From the NCBI GenBank assembly GCA_041402045.1, contig JAWKSZ010000017.1, forward strand, positions 61,861 through 125,860: 64,000 nt of DNA. The letters run 5' to 3'. Every line of letters starts with the position of its first letter. The first letter of the stretch is position 1. Positions 53,198 through 62,847 of this stretch are shown one piece after another. This DNA comes from JAGQRJ01 sp041402045 (GTDB lineage: Bacteria; Planctomycetota; J058). The notes under the pieces were generated by a model. The model had not been told where the DNA came from. It searched no databases and saw only the letters and a program-made list of their open reading frames with translations. Position numbers and translations under genes: made by a program.

Positions 53198-55105
53198 ATG
53201 AGCCCCTCTCCCGTCCTCACTCGGATCAACGGCCCCCATGACCTGAAGGGACTGAGCGCGGCCGAGCGCCAGATCCTGATCCGGGAGCTGCGCGAGAGGA
53301 TCTGTGAGGTCGTGTCCGAGCGGGGCGGTCACTTCGGCGCGAACATGGGCGTCGTCGAGCTCACCGTGGCGCTGCACACGGTGTTCGATTCGCCCCAGGA
53401 CCGGATCGTGTTCGACACGAGCCACCAGTGCTACCCGCACAAGCTGCTCACGGGGCGCCAGGACGCCTTCGAGACCCTGCGCACCTACGGCGGGCTCAGC
53501 GGGTTCTGTCACAAGGGCGAGAGCGAGCACGACACCGCCTTCGCCGGGCACGCCGGGACCGCGGTCTCGATCGGCCTGGGGATCGCCCGGGCCAAGCACG
53601 CCCAGGGCAGCGACGACCACACCGTCGCCGTGGTCGGCGACGCGTCGTTGCAGTCGGGCATGACCCTCGAGGCGCTCAACCACTCCGGCTGGCTGGACGA
53701 GGCGCGCTATCTGGTCGTGTTCAACGACAACGGCATGAGCATCGACTACCCGACCGGCGGGCTGCACAACACCTTCCAGGAGCTGCGCCCCTGGGCCAGC
53801 GTGCCCGAGCTGGAGTCCGGCGAGAGCGCCGACGCCGTCGAGGCGCGCAAGGCCGAGAACCGCGACCACAGCGCGGCGCGGGTCGAGCAGTTCTTCACCC
53901 ACCTCGGCCTGGACTACGTGGGCCCCGTCGACGGCCACGACGTGGAGGCCCTGATCGAGGCCTGCGCCGAGCTCAAGCAGCGCACCGGGCCCGTGCTCCT
54001 GCACATTCACACCCGCAAGGGCCAGGGCTGGGCCCCGGCGCTGGTCGATCCCGTCGCCTGGCACGCCGCCAAGGACTTCTACCCCCCCGCGCCGACCAAG
54101 CCCTCCGCGCCGGCCAAGCCCGCGCCCAAGTCCTGGACCCAGGTGTTCTCGGACGCCATGCTCGCCGCCGCGGCGGAGGACCCGCAGGTCACCGCGATCA
54201 CCGCGGCCATGCCCGGCGGCACGGGCCTCAAGACCTTCGCCGAGCGCCACCCCGAGCGCTTCTACGATGTGGGGATCTGCGAGCAGCACGGCGCCGGCTT
54301 CGCCTCCGGCCTGGCCTATGCGGGCGTGCGCCCGGTGCTGACCGTCTACTCGACCTTCCTCCAGCGCTGCTACGACCAGGTGCTGCACGACGTCTGCCTG
54401 CAGCAGAACCCGGTCGTGATCGCCATGGACCGGGCGGGCCTCGTGGGCGCCGACGGCGTGACCCACCAGGGCCTGTTCGACATCAGCTACCTGCGCTGCA
54501 TTCCCGGGATCGTGCTCATGGCCCCGGCCGACGAGGCCGAGCTGCACGCCATGCTGCGCTGGGCGCTGGCCAGCGGGAAGGTCGCGGCCCTGCGCTGGCC
54601 GCGGGCCAACGCCCCCGCCACCGTCAGCGCCAGCCCGCGCCCGATCGAGCTCGGCCGCGGCCAGGTGTTGACCGAGGGCGACGGGAGCGTGGCGCTCCTC
54701 GCCTACGGCTCCATGGTCGAGCTGGCCCTCGAGGCGCGCGAGCTGCTCGCGGCCGAGGGGATCTCGGTCACCGTGGCCAACGCCCGCTTCGCCAAGCCCC
54801 TGGACCAGGCGCTCCTGACCTCGCTCCTCGAGAGCCACGAGGTCGTGCACACCCTCGAGGAGCACACCCAGGTCGGCGGCTTCGGCTCGGCCTGCCTCGA
54901 GGCGACGATCGCCGCCCACCCGCAGCACACCGGCAAGCTGCGCCTGGCGGGGGTCCCCGACGCCTTCGTGCACCACGGCGCCCGCGAGCTCCAGCTCCGC
55001 GACGCTGGGCTGGACGCCGAGGGGATCGCCGAGCGCGTGCGCGCGAGCCTGCCCCGGCACACGCCGCGCTGGCAGTTCAGCGCCACCGCCACCACCCGCG
55101 GCTAG
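53198..55105 (+). CDS. dxs: 1-deoxy-D-xylulose-5-phosphate synthase
   Basis: 635 residues. Pyruvate + glyceraldehyde-3-phosphate to DXP, first step of the MEP isoprenoid pathway. Thiamine-diphosphate signatures: GGHFGANMGVVELTVAL, VVGDASLQSGMTLEALN (the usual GDG is GDA here), FNDNGMSI. Catalytic Glu in DVGICEQHGAGFASGLA, and RAGLVGADGVTHQG, which starts the third domain. Length and order fit DXS fully. Linker PAPTKPSAPAKPAPK is Pro/Ala-rich. ATG start with GGAG upstream. The next gene begins 9 bases past its stop, suggesting co-transcription. Confidence 0.94.
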   Translation: MSPSPVLTRINGPHDLKGLSAAERQILIRELRERICEVVSERGGHFGANMGVVELTVALHTVFDSPQDRIVFDTSHQCYPHKLLTGRQDAFETLRTYGGLSGFCHKGESEHDTAFAGHAGTAVSIGLGIARAKHAQGSDDHTVAVVGDASLQSGMTLEALNHSGWLDEARYLVVFNDNGMSIDYPTGGLHNTFQELRPWASVPELESGESADAVEARKAENRDHSAARVEQFFTHLGLDYVGPVDGHDVEALIEACAELKQRTGPVLLHIHTRKGQGWAPALVDPVAWHAAKDFYPPAPTKPSAPAKPAPKSWTQVFSDAMLAAAAEDPQVTAITAAMPGGTGLKTFAERHPERFYDVGICEQHGAGFASGLAYAGVRPVLTVYSTFLQRCYDQVLHDVCLQQNPVVIAMDRAGLVGADGVTHQGLFDISYLRCIPGIVLMAPADEAELHAMLRWALASGKVAALRWPRANAPATVSASPRPIELGRGQVLTEGDGSVALLAYGSMVELALEARELLAAEGISVTVANARFAKPLDQALLTSLLESHEVVHTLEEHTQVGGFGSACLEATIAAHPQHTGKLRLAGVPDAFVHHGARELQLRDAGLDAEGIAERVRASLPRHTPRWQFSATATTRG

Positions 55106-55114
55106 CGACGCGCC

Positions 55115-56098
55115 TTGGAGACGGCCTTCACCAAGCACGTGGGGATCGAGGTCCCCTTGATCTGCGGGGCCATGTACCCCTGCTCCAACCCCGAGCTCGT
55201 GGCCGCGGTCTCCGCCGCCGGGGGGATCGGGGTCGTGCAGCCGATCTCCATGAAGTTCGTGCACGGCCACGACCTGCGCGAGGGTCTGCGCCTGATCCGG
55301 CGCCTGACCCCAAACCCGATCGGGTTCAACGCGCTCGTCGAGCAGTCCTCGAAGCTCTACGAGGACCGCATGCGCCGCTGGGTCGCGATCGCGCTCGAGG
55401 AGGGGGTGCGCTTCTTCGTGACCGCGCTGGGCAACCCGCGCTGGGTGGTGGACGAGGTGCACGCGGTCGGCGGCGTGGTCTACCACGACGTCACCGAGCG
55501 TAAGTGGGCGGACAAGGCCCTGAGCCACGGCGTCGACGGGTTGATCTGCGTCAACCAGCGCGCGGGTGGCCACGCGGGCCAGCGCCCGGCCGAGGCGCTG
55601 TTCGCCGAGCTCGCCGACCTCGGGGTGCCCCTGGTGTGCGCCGGCGGGATCGGCTCTCCAGCGGACTTCCGCGCGGCCCTGGACCTGGGCTACGCCGCCT
55701 GCCAGCTCGGCACGCGCTTCATTGCGACCACCGAGTGCCACGCCCACGAGGACTACAAGCGCGCGATCGTGAACGCGACGCCCGAGGACATCGTGCTCAC
55801 CGACAAGATCTCGGGGGTCCCCGTCGCGGTGATCAACACCCCGTACATCGAGAAGGTCGGGACGAAGGCCGGCTGGATCGCGCGGCGCATGCTGCGCCAC
55901 CCCAAGCTCAAGCACTACGCGCGGATGTACTACTCGCTGAAGTCGGTGTGGCAGCTGAAGCGCGCGTCCCTCAAGGGCGCGACCTACAAGGACTACTGGC
56001 AGGCCGGCAAGAGCGTGGGCGGGATCGAGGGCGTCGAGCCCGCGGGCGAGGTCGTGCGCCGCTTCGCCGCGGCCCTCGAGGACCGCGCCGCGTCCTGA
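55115..56098 (+). CDS. Nitronate monooxygenase / FabK-like flavoprotein
   Basis: 327 residues; a TTG start at 55115 is the first in frame. FMN-dependent TIM barrel of the NMO/2-nitropropane dioxygenase family: PLICGAMYPCSNPELVAAVS, GGIGVVQ, GFNALVEQSS, CVNQRAGGHAGQR (His and Gly-rich phosphate loop), VCAGGIGSPADFRAAL and LGTRFIATTECHAHE. The same fold includes FabK enoyl reductases. The exact substrate is not told by sequence. It follows dxs by 9 bases. Confidence 0.88.
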   Translation: METAFTKHVGIEVPLICGAMYPCSNPELVAAVSAAGGIGVVQPISMKFVHGHDLREGLRLIRRLTPNPIGFNALVEQSSKLYEDRMRRWVAIALEEGVRFFVTALGNPRWVVDEVHAVGGVVYHDVTERKWADKALSHGVDGLICVNQRAGGHAGQRPAEALFAELADLGVPLVCAGGIGSPADFRAALDLGYAACQLGTRFIATTECHAHEDYKRAIVNATPEDIVLTDKISGVPVAVINTPYIEKVGTKAGWIARRMLRHPKLKHYARMYYSLKSVWQLKRASLKGATYKDYWQAGKSVGGIEGVEPAGEVVRRFAAALEDRAAS

Positions 56099-56105
56099 CC
56101 CCGGG

Positions 56106-58403
56106 TTGCGCGCCGCGGCGCCCGGGGTCCATAGTCCGGCTGCCCCCCCTCCCCCGCTGCCTGGAGCCCCCGCGCTGAGCTCGCCCCTCCCGCCTGCCTT
56201 CGGCCCCTACCGCCCGCTGCGCCGGCTCGGCAGCGGCGGCATGGGCAGCGTCTACGAGGCCGAGGACGCGCACACCGGCGCGCGCTGCGCGCTGAAGGTG
56301 ATCCCGGCCGACGCCCTAGACCCGGACGCCCTGGCCCGCCTGCGCCGCGAGGCGGAGGCCATGGCCCGCGCCGCGCACGCAAACGTGGCCCGGATCCACG
56401 CCGCGAGCTTCGACCCGCCCCAGTGCTACCTGGTCATCGACCTCTACCCCGGCGGCGACCTGGCGCAGCAGCTCAAGGCGCGCAGCTTCGACCCCGAGGA
56501 GGCGCGGGAGGTGGTGGCCCAGCTCGCCGACGGCCTGGCCCACGCTCACGCCCAGGGCGTGATCCACCGCGACGTCAAGCCGGAGAACGTGTTGCTCGAC
56601 GACCACGGGCGTCCCGTGCTCGCGGACTTCGGCCTCAGCCGCCAGGCCGGAGCGGAGCGCCTGACCCTCACCGGTGAGGTCCTGGGCTCGCCGCTCTACA
56701 TGGCCCCCGAGCAGGTGACCGACGCCAAGGAGGCGGGGCCGCCGGCCGACGTCTACGGCCTGGGCGCCGTGCTCTACCACCTGCTCACCGGCCGCCCCCC
56801 CTTCCTCGGGCAGAGCACCGTGCTCGCGACCCTGGCTCAGGTGCACACCGCGACGCCGCCCGCGCCGCGTTCGCTGCGTCCGGAGGTCCCCGTCGAGCTG
56901 GAGCGGGTCTGCCTGTGGGCGCTGCAGCGGTCGCCTCGGGCTCGACCCAGCGCGGCCGAGCTGGCCGCGGCGCTGCGAACGCCCGGCGCGTCGCGCCGGG
57001 CCCGCCTCGCGCCGGCGGGGGCCGTCGCCGCGATCGGGCTCCTGGCCGTCCTCTGCGCGGCTCTGGCCTGGGGCCTGCGGCGCGCCGAGGACGCCCCCGC
57101 CCCGCTGCCCCTTCCGAGCGCGCCCGCCGAGCCCGCGATCCCGAGCATGCCGCCCCCGAGCTGGGTCCAGGACCTCGACGGGCGCTGCGTGCTCCTGAGC
57201 CTCGTGAGCGAGGACCGGGCGCTGGCGGTGCTCGCGACGAGCGAGCTCGCCCCACTCGCCGAGGGGGGCACGGTCTGGACGCTCACCCCGCGGCGCGCGC
57301 GCGCCGACCGCGGTAGAGGCCCCCCGCCGCGCCTCGGGGAGCTGGCGGAGGTGGACTCCAGCCTGGCGGCGGAGCTGTTCCAGGCGCCCTTCGTGGTGAC
57401 CTTCGACCGCTGGGGGAGCCTGGGCGAGCGCGCCGAGTCGCCGCTCGACACGCTGTCCGAACCGGAAGCGGACACCCTGGCCAACCTCGCCTGGAACGAG
57501 CTGCGCGCAGAGCCGTTGCGCGCGCTCTTCGCCGAGCTGCTCTCGCTCCCCCAGCAGCGAGGGAGCTCGTTGGTGCGAGGCTTCCGAGTCATGGCGCACC
57601 GCGAGGGTCTCCTGGGCCTGGTCGCGGGCAGACCCTGGGGGGACGTCGCGCTGCAGACCGTACGCGCGGGCCGCGCCGGAGTCACCTCGCCTCGCGGCGC
57701 GACCACGGTCAACCTCCACGACCCCGAGGCGCAGACCGCGAACTGCCTCGACGGCGAGCTCGCGGCCGCGAACGCGACGACCCTCGAGGAGCTCGGTGAG
57801 TTCGAGCTGCTCGAGGTCCCCGAGGAGCTCTCGCCCCCTCAAATGCCCTTCCAGACCCTCGTCTCGCGGGAGCGTCCCCGGGTCTACTCGCGGCCCTGGG
57901 GATCCCCCCTGGGTCGCCTGTCGTTGCCCGGCCCCTCCGGGGTGGGCTACCTCGTCCACGGGACCTCCGGCGGGTGGACCGCGGTCGGCTGGAAGGCGGG
58001 GGTCGCGTGGGTGCGAAGCGAGCGCGCCGAGCGAGGTGCGCCCGGCGAGAACCCCTTCTGGATCGCGGTGATCTGCAGCGGCCCCCGGGCGCTGCCGGTG
58101 CTCCGGGGAAGGGGCTCCGCGCGCCGGCAGCTCGGGCTCTTGCGCCACGGCCAACGGGTCGCCGTACGTCACACCGGCGACACCATGTTCTCACCGGTGA
58201 TCCCCGGCACCTCGGTCCCGATCCTTGGCGCCTGGATCGAGGTCAGCTGGGGCGAGGGCGTCGCCCAGGTGCGAGCCAGCGAATACGGGGACGAGCAGGG
58301 GGCCTACGACCTCTTCCTCTGCCTCCTGCGCCCGTTCCGACCCGCTCCTCCCGAGTTCAGCCTCGACGCGCTCCCCGAGCTCCCGCGCTCCAACGGGCGC
58401 TGA
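56106..58403 (+). CDS. Membrane Ser/Thr protein kinase, paralogue A
   Basis: 765 residues. TTG start assumed, 7 bases after the flavoprotein stop; a CTG start closer to the kinase is also possible. PknB-type kinase domain (about 35-290): LGSGGMGSVYEAED, CALKVIP (Lys), HRDVKPENVLLDD, DFGLSRQAG and GSPLYMAPEQ, all intact. One membrane helix (AVAAIGLLAVLCAALAWGL, about 305). The extracytoplasmic part (about 340-765) starts SWVQDLDGRCVLLSLV and ends with two SH3b-like segments (GWTAVGWKAGVAWVRSE and WIEVSWGEGVAQVRAS). It probably senses an envelope ligand and phosphorylates cytosolic targets. Confidence 0.9.
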   Translation: MRAAAPGVHSPAAPPPPLPGAPALSSPLPPAFGPYRPLRRLGSGGMGSVYEAEDAHTGARCALKVIPADALDPDALARLRREAEAMARAAHANVARIHAASFDPPQCYLVIDLYPGGDLAQQLKARSFDPEEAREVVAQLADGLAHAHAQGVIHRDVKPENVLLDDHGRPVLADFGLSRQAGAERLTLTGEVLGSPLYMAPEQVTDAKEAGPPADVYGLGAVLYHLLTGRPPFLGQSTVLATLAQVHTATPPAPRSLRPEVPVELERVCLWALQRSPRARPSAAELAAALRTPGASRRARLAPAGAVAAIGLLAVLCAALAWGLRRAEDAPAPLPLPSAPAEPAIPSMPPPSWVQDLDGRCVLLSLVSEDRALAVLATSELAPLAEGGTVWTLTPRRARADRGRGPPPRLGELAEVDSSLAAELFQAPFVVTFDRWGSLGERAESPLDTLSEPEADTLANLAWNELRAEPLRALFAELLSLPQQRGSSLVRGFRVMAHREGLLGLVAGRPWGDVALQTVRAGRAGVTSPRGATTVNLHDPEAQTANCLDGELAAANATTLEELGEFELLEVPEELSPPQMPFQTLVSRERPRVYSRPWGSPLGRLSLPGPSGVGYLVHGTSGGWTAVGWKAGVAWVRSERAERGAPGENPFWIAVICSGPRALPVLRGRGSARRQLGLLRHGQRVAVRHTGDTMFSPVIPGTSVPILGAWIEVSWGEGVAQVRASEYGDEQGAYDLFLCLLRPFRPAPPEFSLDALPELPRSNGR

Positions 58404-58442
58404 ACGGCCCCTTGGACCGCGCCGCCCAGGTATCCTCCACAG

Positions 58443-60824
58443 GTGAACGAGCTCCTGCAGGAGAGCGACTTCGGACCCGCCCGCTTCGGGCCCTACCACC
58501 GCGTGCGCGAGCTGGGGACCGGCGCCATGGGCGCGGTGCTCGAGGTCCAGGACGAGCGCACCGGCGCGCGCTACGCGCTGAAGGTGATCCTCCCCGACGC
58601 CCTGGACGCCGACACCCTGGCCCGCTTCCAGCGCGAAGCCCACGCCATGGCGCAGCTGAACCACCCCCACGTGGCCCGGATCCGCAGCGCGCAGCTCGAG
58701 CCTCCCCTGCGCTACCTGGTGCTCGACCTCTACCCGGGTGGGACCCTGCGCGAGCGTATGCAGCGCGGCCCGCTGCCCTGGGCTCAGGCCGCCGACCTCG
58801 TAGGCAAGCTCGCCGACGGGGTCGCCCACGCTCACGCCAAGCGGATCCTGCACCGGGACATCAAGCCGACCAACGTGCTCTTCGACGCCGACGGCGAGCC
58901 CGTGCTCACCGACTTCGGCCTCGCGCGCGCAGGCGACGCGAGCCGTATGACCCGGACCGGGGAGCTCCTGGGGACGCCGCTCTACATGGCCCCCGAGCAG
59001 GTGATCGACGGCAAGCGCACCGGCCCCGCCGCCGACGTCTACGCCCTGGGCGCGCTGCTCTACCTGACCCTCACCGGGCGCCCCCCGATCGAGGCCGGGT
59101 TCTCGCTCATGGAGACCCTGGACAAGGTCGTGACTCAGGTCCCCCCGCCCCCCAGCGAGCTCGTCCCTGGGTTGCCCGCGGAGGTGGACGCGCTCTGCCG
59201 CCGCGCCCTGGCAAAGGAGCCCGACGACCGCCCCAGCGCCGCCGAGCTCGCGCGCGGCCTGCGCGGGCTAGGACCCAGCCCGTCGGAGGCCCCGCGCACC
59301 TCCTGGGCGCCCCTGCTGGTCCCGCTGATCTGCGCCGTCGTCGTCGGCCTGAGCGTGACGCTGGCGGCGCGGGTCCTGGGCTCGGGCGCTGCAGGTCCGC
59401 TACCCCCGGCCGACCCGCCCAAGCCCCGCGCGGAAGAGGAACCCCAGCTCCCCGAGTCGGCTCCCCCTCGCTCCGCGCCTGCCTGGGTCCAGCGCCTCGA
59501 CGGACGGAGCATGAGCCTGACGCTCTGCCGCCGCGACGTGGCGCTGACCCTGCTCGCCCACAGCGCGATCGACTACGACCCCAGCGGTGCGTGGACCTGG
59601 ACCTGGATCCCGCGCGCGGTACGCACCTACGACGGGCGAGCCCCCGCGCGCTACCTGCGTCCGCGCCCCGAGTCGCCGGACCTCCAGGTGCGCCTCTGCG
59701 CGCGGCTGTGCGGGGGCCCCACCGTGCTCCGCTTCGACTCGCGCAACCGGGTGGTCGGGACCGCCGGCCCCGGGATCGTGGCGAGCGCTGAGCAAGCCCC
59801 GTTGCTGACCCTGGCCGGCTCCTTCGCCGGGGAGCCGCTGCGGCGCCTGCTGCGCGACCTGCTCGCGCTGCCGGTGGACGCACGAAGCGACACGCCGCGG
59901 CTGAACCTCGTGGTGATCGGTCCGGGCGCGTTCGAGGGCGCGGTCCTCGGGCGTCCCGACGACTGGGCCGCGCTGCTCCCGGTGGAGCTGGCGGAGGTCG
60001 CCGAGCCGCCGCCGGACAGCAAGGTGTGCCAGCTCGCGGACCCTGGCGGCTCCGACGTCGGCGCGCGCGCGGTGTTCGAGGGGCTCTTGATCGCGTGCAA
60101 CGGAGTCGACGACGCAGACTTCTACCTCGACCGCGGCGAGAAGGAGACCTACGCCGACCCGACCCGCTCCCTCTGCGGGTGGCTCGAGCTGCCGCTGACG
60201 GGCGCGGACGCACGCCTGCGCGGACTGCGTCCACCCCACACCCTGGTCGCCGCGCGAGCCGGGGCCCTGGCCTTCTCGAGGCCGTGGGGCGCGGTCCTGG
60301 GGGAACCGATCTTGCACGCCCCGCACCTGAAGCTGGGGCAGGCCGTGGCGGGCTGGACGCCGATCGCCTGGCAAGCCGGGGAGGCATGGGTTCCCGAAGA
60401 CGGCCTGCAGGACTACCGCGGTGAGGCATGGATCGGAGTGGTCACCGCGTCGTCGGAAGACGCGTTGAACGTGCGCCGGACCCCCGGCGACGACCCCCTC
60501 GCGCGCCCCCGCCTGGGCTCGGTCCGCAGCGGGCAGGTCCTGGCGCTGACTCAGGTCGGGGGCACCCAGGCGAGGGACTACGAGGACGCCGCCGGCGCGT
60601 CCTACGTGCGGATCATGGGCCTCGACAGCTTCGCGCGGGTCACCTGGGGTCGAGAGCTCGCTTTCGTGCGCTCCGTGCGCCCGACGGGGTACCGCGACCT
60701 CTCGGAGGTCTACCTGTTCCTGCTCTCACCCGGTGTGCAGAACGTCTCCCCCTTCGCCAACGGGTCCCCCCCCGCCAAGCCGCCGCACCTCTCGTCGGCC
60801 CGTGGCCTGCAGCCTCAACGCTGA
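58443..60824 (+). CDS. Membrane Ser/Thr protein kinase, paralogue B
   Basis: 793 residues; GTG start. Same architecture as its neighbour: kinase domain with LGTGAMGAVLEVQD, ALKVILP, HRDIKPTNVLFDA, DFGLARAGD and GTPLYMAPEQ; one membrane helix (LLVPLICAVVVGLSVTLAA, about 300). The extracytoplasmic part starts AWVQRLDGRSMSLTL, and has RPWGAVLGEP and GWTPIAWQAGEAWVPED, matching paralogue A's RPWGSPLGR and GWTAVGWKAGVAWVRSE. The two arose by tandem duplication and have diverged strongly outside the kinase core. 39 bases separate them. Confidence 0.9.
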   Translation: MNELLQESDFGPARFGPYHRVRELGTGAMGAVLEVQDERTGARYALKVILPDALDADTLARFQREAHAMAQLNHPHVARIRSAQLEPPLRYLVLDLYPGGTLRERMQRGPLPWAQAADLVGKLADGVAHAHAKRILHRDIKPTNVLFDADGEPVLTDFGLARAGDASRMTRTGELLGTPLYMAPEQVIDGKRTGPAADVYALGALLYLTLTGRPPIEAGFSLMETLDKVVTQVPPPPSELVPGLPAEVDALCRRALAKEPDDRPSAAELARGLRGLGPSPSEAPRTSWAPLLVPLICAVVVGLSVTLAARVLGSGAAGPLPPADPPKPRAEEEPQLPESAPPRSAPAWVQRLDGRSMSLTLCRRDVALTLLAHSAIDYDPSGAWTWTWIPRAVRTYDGRAPARYLRPRPESPDLQVRLCARLCGGPTVLRFDSRNRVVGTAGPGIVASAEQAPLLTLAGSFAGEPLRRLLRDLLALPVDARSDTPRLNLVVIGPGAFEGAVLGRPDDWAALLPVELAEVAEPPPDSKVCQLADPGGSDVGARAVFEGLLIACNGVDDADFYLDRGEKETYADPTRSLCGWLELPLTGADARLRGLRPPHTLVAARAGALAFSRPWGAVLGEPILHAPHLKLGQAVAGWTPIAWQAGEAWVPEDGLQDYRGEAWIGVVTASSEDALNVRRTPGDDPLARPRLGSVRSGQVLALTQVGGTQARDYEDAAGASYVRIMGLDSFARVTWGRELAFVRSVRPTGYRDLSEVYLFLLSPGVQNVSPFANGSPPAKPPHLSSARGLQPQR

Positions 60825-61054
60825 CGGCCCCGGTCGTCGCTCGCCGCGAAACGGTCCCTCGAAGCCGCTGCCCGCGCCTGTGCCCGGCCTGGAGTTAGAC
60901 AGACTGCGCGGCTCTGAAGGGCTTCCGCGCCGCCCCGACCCACGGATCCCCGCACCCACCCCGCGCTGAAGCGCGCCTGCAGGGATCCGATACGCAAGCG
61001 GCACGATCGCGATTGGCTCCTCCGTTGCGATTGGGCAGCGCGGAGGAACTCACC

Positions 61055-62302
61055 ATGCTCAACTCACCGCTCACCCGCGCTCTGGCGCTCACCGCAGCAC
61101 TGGTCGCCTGCGCCACGGCGACGGCTCAGGCGCAGGACCTGGACGCGAGGGACCAGGCGCTGCTCGAGAAGCTCGTGGTCGCCGAGGCCAACAGTGAAGG
61201 CCTGCTCGGCCAGGCCCTGGTCGCGCGCTCCGTGCTCAACCGCGTCGCGCTCCTGCGCTCGGGAGCCTTGAGCCCCGGGACCTACATGGCGCGGGGCCGC
61301 TCGATCCCGGGCGTGATCCTCGGACGCAAGCAGTACGAGCCGGTAAGCAACGGCTCGATCAACCGCGCGCGCACGCCGCAGCAGCTCCAGCGCGCGCGGC
61401 AGGCGATCGCCCTGGCGCGCGACACGCGCGCCCTCGAGGCCGCCCTGCGCCGCAAGGGCTTGAGCCAGGCGGCGATCGATCGTCTGCTCAGCTCAACGGG
61501 GTTTCGTACGGCCACCGCCTACAACGACAGCAGTCAGAACTACGACCGTCAGGTCTACTTGCGGCACGTATTCAACAGCGACCGCTACGCCCGTCGCCTG
61601 AACGTGCGCGCGCTGTTCGAGCGCTACTACGCCAAGGGCGTGACCCAGCCAGGGAGCGAGGACTCCACGGGCCTCGTCGCCGCGCTGGAGCGCGAGCAGC
61701 GCACCGGCCCCCGACCCGCGAGCTCGCGTCGCCGACGTCGCGACGCGCGCTCGACGCGCCAAGCCTCTCGGTCCAGGACCGCGCCCTCGTCCAACGACAG
61801 CGTCCCCGGGCCTCAGCCCCAGACCCTCGCGCCCTGCAGCGTCGACGACCCGGGCGGAGTCACCCCGGAGCAGCTGCGCCAGATCATGCCCTCGCTTTCG
61901 GTCCGCGCCGCGGGTCTGTTCACCCCCTACCTGAACCAGTCCATGCAGAGCGCCGCGGTGAACACCCCGCTCCGACGCGCCGCCTTCCTCGCGAACCTCG
62001 CCTGCGACAGCCAGGAGCTCGGCCTGTTCGGTGCGTCGGGGGAGCCGGGTCCGCGCGGGGCCAACGCCGCCTTCGAGCGCATGGCGAGCCTCGTCGGGGT
62101 GAGCCTCGATCGGCTCGCGCTCGACTCGAGCCCTTCCCTAGGGATTCGGATCGCGACCTGCTACTGGACCTCCAAGGGCGCGAACCAGCAGGCGGACCTC
62201 GACGACCTCCGCCAGGTGGTGCTGGTACTGCACGGCCCCGCCGCGGACCTCGCCCGACGCCTGGCCTACTACGAGCGCGCCAAGCAGGTCCTCGGCGGCT
62301 GA
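61055..62302 (+). CDS. SleB-like cell-wall hydrolase fused to GH19-like domain
   Basis: 415 residues; the ATG follows GGAGGAAC, giving a signal peptide (ALALTAALVACATATAQAQ). Residues about 25-190 resemble the Hydrolase_2 (SleB/CwlJ) family: LVVAEANSEGLLGQALVARSVLNRV, then IPGVILGRKQYEPVSNGSI, with the Glu of VxAEA kept. A linker of basic residues (about 220-260) joins a C-terminal part (about 270-415) like GH19 endolysins: LRQIMPSLSVRAAGLF, TPLRRAAFLANLACDSQELG. In GH19 the motif is HES; here it is CDS, so the usual catalytic Glu is an Asp. A dual peptidoglycan-acting enzyme is inferred. Confidence 0.75.
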   Translation: MLNSPLTRALALTAALVACATATAQAQDLDARDQALLEKLVVAEANSEGLLGQALVARSVLNRVALLRSGALSPGTYMARGRSIPGVILGRKQYEPVSNGSINRARTPQQLQRARQAIALARDTRALEAALRRKGLSQAAIDRLLSSTGFRTATAYNDSSQNYDRQVYLRHVFNSDRYARRLNVRALFERYYAKGVTQPGSEDSTGLVAALEREQRTGPRPASSRRRRRDARSTRQASRSRTAPSSNDSVPGPQPQTLAPCSVDDPGGVTPEQLRQIMPSLSVRAAGLFTPYLNQSMQSAAVNTPLRRAAFLANLACDSQELGLFGASGEPGPRGANAAFERMASLVGVSLDRLALDSSPSLGIRIATCYWTSKGANQQADLDDLRQVVLVLHGPAADLARRLAYYERAKQVLGG

Positions 62303-62377
62303 ACACGTTTCTGGGGTCCAGCGGCGGACTGGCCCGTACTCTTCCCTCCTCTCTCTCTCTTCTCTGACGGGCAGGCG

Positions 62378-62424
62378 CGGCGCTGGGCTCCGCCCTCCCG
62401 ACCGTCGGGGGGTGCCCAGCGCCG
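62378..62424. other. Long GC hairpin after hydrolase gene
   Basis: CGGCGCTGGGC (62378-62388) pairs with GCCCAGCGCCG (62414-62424), and an inner CCCTCCCGA / TCGGGGGG extends it. Located 76 bases past the hydrolase stop and 36 bases before the small ORF; preceded by a pyrimidine tract 'cctcctctctctctctt'. Could be a terminator or a leader structure. Confidence 0.5.
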
Positions 62425-62459
62425 TGGCGTAAGTACTCGCGACCGCCCCTGGAGGCGCC

Positions 62460-62651
62460 ATGGCTGCACACACCGTTGAGCTCGTCGCCGGCTTCACCTG
62501 GGCCCGCGCCACCTTCCCCTGGACGCTGCCCCCACGCGTCGCCGAGGCCTTCGCTCTCCGGGTGCGCGCCGACCCCAGCCTCGCCGAGGAGCTCTTGTCG
62601 CCGGCGCTGCTGGCCGGCGTGTTCTGCCCCGAGAGCGCCCTTCAGGAGTGA
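62460..62651 (+). CDS. Possible small protein
   Basis: 63 residues. ATG 4 bases after GGAGG in a good context. Sequence AAHTVELVAGFTWARATFPW then VAEAFALRVRADPSLAEELLS; composed of helix-forming residues, no signal peptide. The spacing and the G+C third-position bias agree with a real gene, but the size is small and no family is recognised. Confidence 0.45.
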   Translation: MAAHTVELVAGFTWARATFPWTLPPRVAEAFALRVRADPSLAEELLSPALLAGVFCPESALQE

Positions 62652-62847
62652 TCGACCTGCGCTCGGAGGTCACGCTCGTTGCCCGTCTAACGGAAGTGCG
62701 CGATTCTGAGGGTCAGCACTGAGACCACGTGCTGACCTCCCACCGACCTGCGCCTTCCGTGTAGCTACTGGAAGCTCTGCCTGGGCGCTAGCGTTCGGGA
62801 GACTCGGCGCTGCAGGACACGTCACGGCCAAGCGAAGCCTCTACTAG

